Shown here piece after piece: positions 62,601 through 64,000 of a stretch of DNA of 64,000 bases. This stretch comes from Gaoshiqia hydrogeniformans (GTDB lineage Bacteria; Bacteroidota; Bacteroidia; Bacteroidales; Prolixibacteraceae): the NCBI RefSeq assembly GCF_049347105.1, contig NZ_CP186334.1:3968001-4032000 (forward strand). Direction: 5' to 3'. A program made the translations under genes and the position numbers. Each line of letters opens with the position of its first letter. Position 1 is the stretch's first letter. The notes under the pieces are model-generated. The model had not been told where the DNA came from and searched no databases. It saw only the letters and a program-made list of their open reading frames with translations.

Positions 62601-63089
62601 GTCGGTAATCGTTCCGGTAGTCGTTCCCTTTACCATCACGCTGACCCCCGGAAGCGGGGCGCCGGATGAATCGGTGACCTTCCCCCGGATATCGGCCTTT
62701 TGCTGGTTCATCTGGTTCAGTTTGCCGGCGTTAACCTCAATCAGAATATTCCGGTCAACAATTTTGTAACTGATATTTTTCCCCTTAAACAGTTCATCCA
62801 GAATTTCAGTAACACTTTTATTCTCGATATCCACGCTTACCAATTGGGAATCATCAAAAAGATCGCGGTTATAAAAGAAATAATAATCCGATTGTTCTTC
62901 AATGGAATTAAAAACATCCGCAATTTTGGAATTCTTCATTTTCAGCGTCAGTTTCGAATTTTGCGCATAAACGCTTGCGGTAACTGATACTGAGGCCAAT
63001 AAAATCAGCAATACACATAACCTCATCATAAGCCATAGTTTTTTTAGCCAGAGAACATGAGTTCTCCCTCGTTCAAGTTTTTTTTTCAT
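59679..63089 (-). CDS. SusC/RagA-like TonB-dependent transporter with STN domain (mannan-type locus)
   Basis: 1136 residues. Signal peptide about 1-43 (ending SVYAQ); STN domain about 46-115 (LTLKMKNSKIADVFNSIEEQSDYYFFYN); carboxypeptidase-regulatory-like domain (IRGKVTDSSGAPLPGVSVMVKGTTTGTITDFDGNYLLSNLP); plug (NDIETVSVLKDASAAIYGSRSANGVILVITKKG); beta-barrel ending LELDF. Like the other SusC it carries the signalling domain that works with FecR. It shares the start region with the first SusC (identical bases around the ATG). Confidence 0.96.
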   Translation of the reverse strand: MKKKLERGRTHVLWLKKLWLMMRLCVLLILLASVSVTASVYAQNSKLTLKMKNSKIADVFNSIEEQSDYYFFYNRDLFDDSQLVSVDIENKSVTEILDELFKGKNISYKIVDRNILIEVNAGKLNQMNQQKADIRGKVTDSSGAPLPGVSVMVKGTTTGTITDFDGNYLLSNLPVDAILVFSFVGMKGQAIRVAGESNINIVLVEETVDIEQVVVIGYGTRQRKSVMGAIDQVGSEVFKNRPVSNAMQALQGASPNLIIQQRNMNPNDNTMNINVRGVSSMAGSDPLIVIDGLISDTGTLNNLNPNDIETVSVLKDASAAIYGSRSANGVILVITKKGTKSDRPIIRFNEMIGNQTPKILFHPVNGWENAMLRNQALINGGAQPMYTPEEIRDLYDHRSEESWWLDENLRTALQQSYNLSVSGGTNNTTYMISGGYYKQENNFLGDYWLKRFNFRSNLSAEWGRVKLTNMMAYTRRAERTVAGGTGSIIIDSSRIPPYYFYKQKEDGLYFINNVNTELNPRAQMEQGGYEKKDEDNFMGSVALDIKIIDGLKVRGVAGLDLTQHHRFRRWQQVPLYNWPDKTFARYLNATRRTDDYNNKRYTLSTQLMIDFDRTFNSVHQITALLGASNESFTREDSQVMWRYTDEDLGLPTTELSEQVPGDNWNTPYGTDMSSITSVFGRFGYNYQEKYYGEFTFRYDASSKFPKDNRWGFFPSFSAGWRISEEDFLDFYKQNIGNLKIRGTYGVLGNQNVNNYAFYTVYQMRGNRYAFNNSTVPGIDYTLGNEKLTWEISATFNIGIDATFFKNRLNLSLDYFDRRTSDILLPPIVPSAFGTNAAYENIGEMKNCGWEANFGYHLATGNVSHRFNFNVADQKNKVTKYGDPTIRSSDQMYSIVQEGYALGSYFGYKTAGFFQSYEEIANSVVPLGFDVHPGDVKYIDSNGDGMITDADRVVYGNAFPRYTFGFTYDVAWKGFDFSMIVQGVGKRDQYIRGELLEPFHEGYSQSIYKHQLDFWTPENPNARYPRLTGPSSSSNNNNWQRKGSDIYMLNAAYLRLKNIQLGYTLPQNFTSRYGITRTRVSLNAQNVFTLCENSFVDPESTEYGNDMGGRDGSGVNASSGRNFPPLKYYGIGLELDF

Positions 63090-63183
63090 AAATTTGAATG
63101 TTGAATTAATAAAATTGATTACGCTATTCGTAGCGGTTCATTTTTGAAGGGGGAATGCTTCGACCTATTCCCTCTTCTTTTTT
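63089..63183 (+). ncRNA. Candidate antisense small RNA opposite the susC leader (mannan-type locus)
   Basis: Plus-strand TAAATTTG (63089-63096) overlaps the susC start codon exactly as in the other locus. An intrinsic terminator follows: GAAGGGGGAAT (63146-63156) / ATTCCCTCTTC (63167-63177), one mismatch, then six T's. The RNA would be about 80 bases and complementary to the susC leader. No plus-strand gene accounts for the terminator. Confidence 0.5.
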
Positions 63184-63225
63184 AAGCCACGTTTCGTTCT
63201 TTATTCCATATGAATTAGGTTTTGA

Positions 63226-64000
63226 TTAATTTCTTTTTAGCCATACTTCTTTATTCGCGATATAATAATTGACCTGGGCTGTTACTTTAATTTTCTCAAG
63301 GGCCTCAATCAGGTTGTTGCTGTAACTAAACATCCCCCTGAAGCGGTAAGCGGCCATATCCGGGTCTTCAAAGCGGAACCGGACCCCATAAATCCGTTCA
63401 AGCTCATTAGCCAAATCAAGTAAAGTTGCATCTTTGAATATGATCTCGCCATTTCGCCACGATGAGAAAAGCTCGGTATCCACTTGCTGTACCAATACCT
63501 TGCCCCGTGCTTTTTCATAGATAAGCCGCTCGCCCGGCGACATTTTCACCAATGCTTGTCCTTGCCGTTTTAAATCCAGTTCAATACTTCCCTCACTTAA
63601 AACCGTTTCGAAAGATTGGGAATCGGGATGAGCTTTTACGTTGAATGACGTGCCGGTAACTTTTACATCAGCGAATTGAGTACGTACAAAAAATGTTCGC
63701 TGCCGATCTTTGGAAACCTCGAAATAAGCTTCGCCTTCCAGGCTAACTTCACGCGTACCGGAAACAAAGCCGGCAGCATCGTAAGTCATAGTCGATCCTG
63801 AGTTAATCCAGACTTCCGTGCCATCCGGAAGCCTGCATTTGGCAATATGCCCCAACGGGGCGGTAATCCCGGTGATTGTTGACAGGACTTGCTTATGCTC
63901 CTGCCCCTGTTTCATAAAAAGAAGGCTTATCGCCAGGGCGATGGGGAAGGCCAGAATGGCAGCAATTTTATAAATGCTTAGCAGGCGTTTGTTATGCCTG
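63226..64000 (-). CDS. FecR-family anti-sigma factor, cut by the window end (mannan-type locus)
   Basis: Partial; the frame is open to the window edge. It encodes the end of the cytoplasmic part (RHNKRLLSIY), a transmembrane helix (KIAAILAFPIALAISLLF), the FecR domain (ITAPLGHIAKCRLPDGTEVWINSGSTMTYDAAGF...VSLEGEAYFEVSKD) and the C-terminal STN-like part (LANELERIYGVRFRFEDPD). An ATG at 63915 is internal and should not be taken as the start. It controls the STN-SusC downstream; the sigma gene should lie just outside the window. Confidence 0.93.
   Translation of the reverse strand, partial: RHNKRLLSIYKIAAILAFPIALAISLLFMKQGQEHKQVLSTITGITAPLGHIAKCRLPDGTEVWINSGSTMTYDAAGFVSGTREVSLEGEAYFEVSKDRQRTFFVRTQFADVKVTGTSFNVKAHPDSQSFETVLSEGSIELDLKRQGQALVKMSPGERLIYEKARGKVLVQQVDTELFSSWRNGEIIFKDATLLDLANELERIYGVRFRFEDPDMAAYRFRGMFSYSNNLIEALEKIKVTAQVNYYIANKEVWLKRN

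Overview
The window looks like a chromosomal piece of a Bacteroidota bacterium, most likely a Marinilabiliales/Prolixibacteraceae-type marine or sediment polysaccharide degrader. The evidence is two SusC/SusD polysaccharide-utilisation loci with FecR/ECF control, promoters of the Bacteroidota type (-7 TAnnTTTG), A-rich start regions without Shine-Dalgarno sequences, a type IX secretion sorting-domain relic, and single-chain PurL. No rRNA is present and one tRNA was found.

Region 1 (1-10.8 kb, + strand) is housekeeping: pyruvate kinase, a B3/B4-domain protein, an acyltransferase, a methyltransferase, then an almost complete C5-pathway heme cluster, hemA-hemC-hemD-hemB-hemL-hemE, behind a small membrane protein and an FNR-like palindrome. 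Region 2 (10.8-14.4 kb, - strand) is a three-gene biotin-dependent acyl-CoA carboxylase: biotin carboxylase, biotin carrier and carboxyltransferase. Region 3 (14.5-23.3 kb) holds a MATE exporter, TrhO and Dus tRNA-modification enzymes, a divergent pair (NifX-like against PepSY/OB-fold lipoprotein) with two copies of a palindromic operator, MsrB, hemolysin III, a PNPOx-family protein, a Crp-like regulator and a secreted ABM-domain protein.

Region 4 (23.3-31.1 kb) is a mobile/accessory zone. A complete IS21-family element splits an AraC regulator gene. Next to it are a decayed tyrosine-recombinase/IS91-like element and a complete IS5-family element. The IS5 copy sits in the 3' end of a gene that, with its neighbour, has the architecture of integron gene cassettes with attC-like hairpins but no integrase. 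Beyond lie a 22-bp-period repeat array, several hairpin repeats and an orphan T9SS sorting-domain ORF.

Region 5 (31.1-36.6 kb) is purL, a DsrE-like protein, tpiA and tRNA-Thr(CGU). Region 6 (36.7-50.2 kb, - strand) is a pectin-type locus: ECF sigma, FecR, SusC with an STN signalling domain, SusD, a six-hairpin glycosidase, an esterase, GH28 polygalacturonase, frameshifted CE8 pectinesterase and a GH95 stub. Region 7 (50.5-52 kb) has an HU-like protein with a leader ORF and a second 22-bp array. Region 8 (52-64 kb, - strand) is an alpha-mannan-type locus: FecR (cut by the window end), SusC, SusD, two SusE/F-like binding lipoproteins, a GH76 mannanase, and a chimera joining a SusE/F-like protein to a second GH76. 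In both loci a plus-strand intrinsic terminator lies between fecR and susC, as expected for an antisense small RNA.
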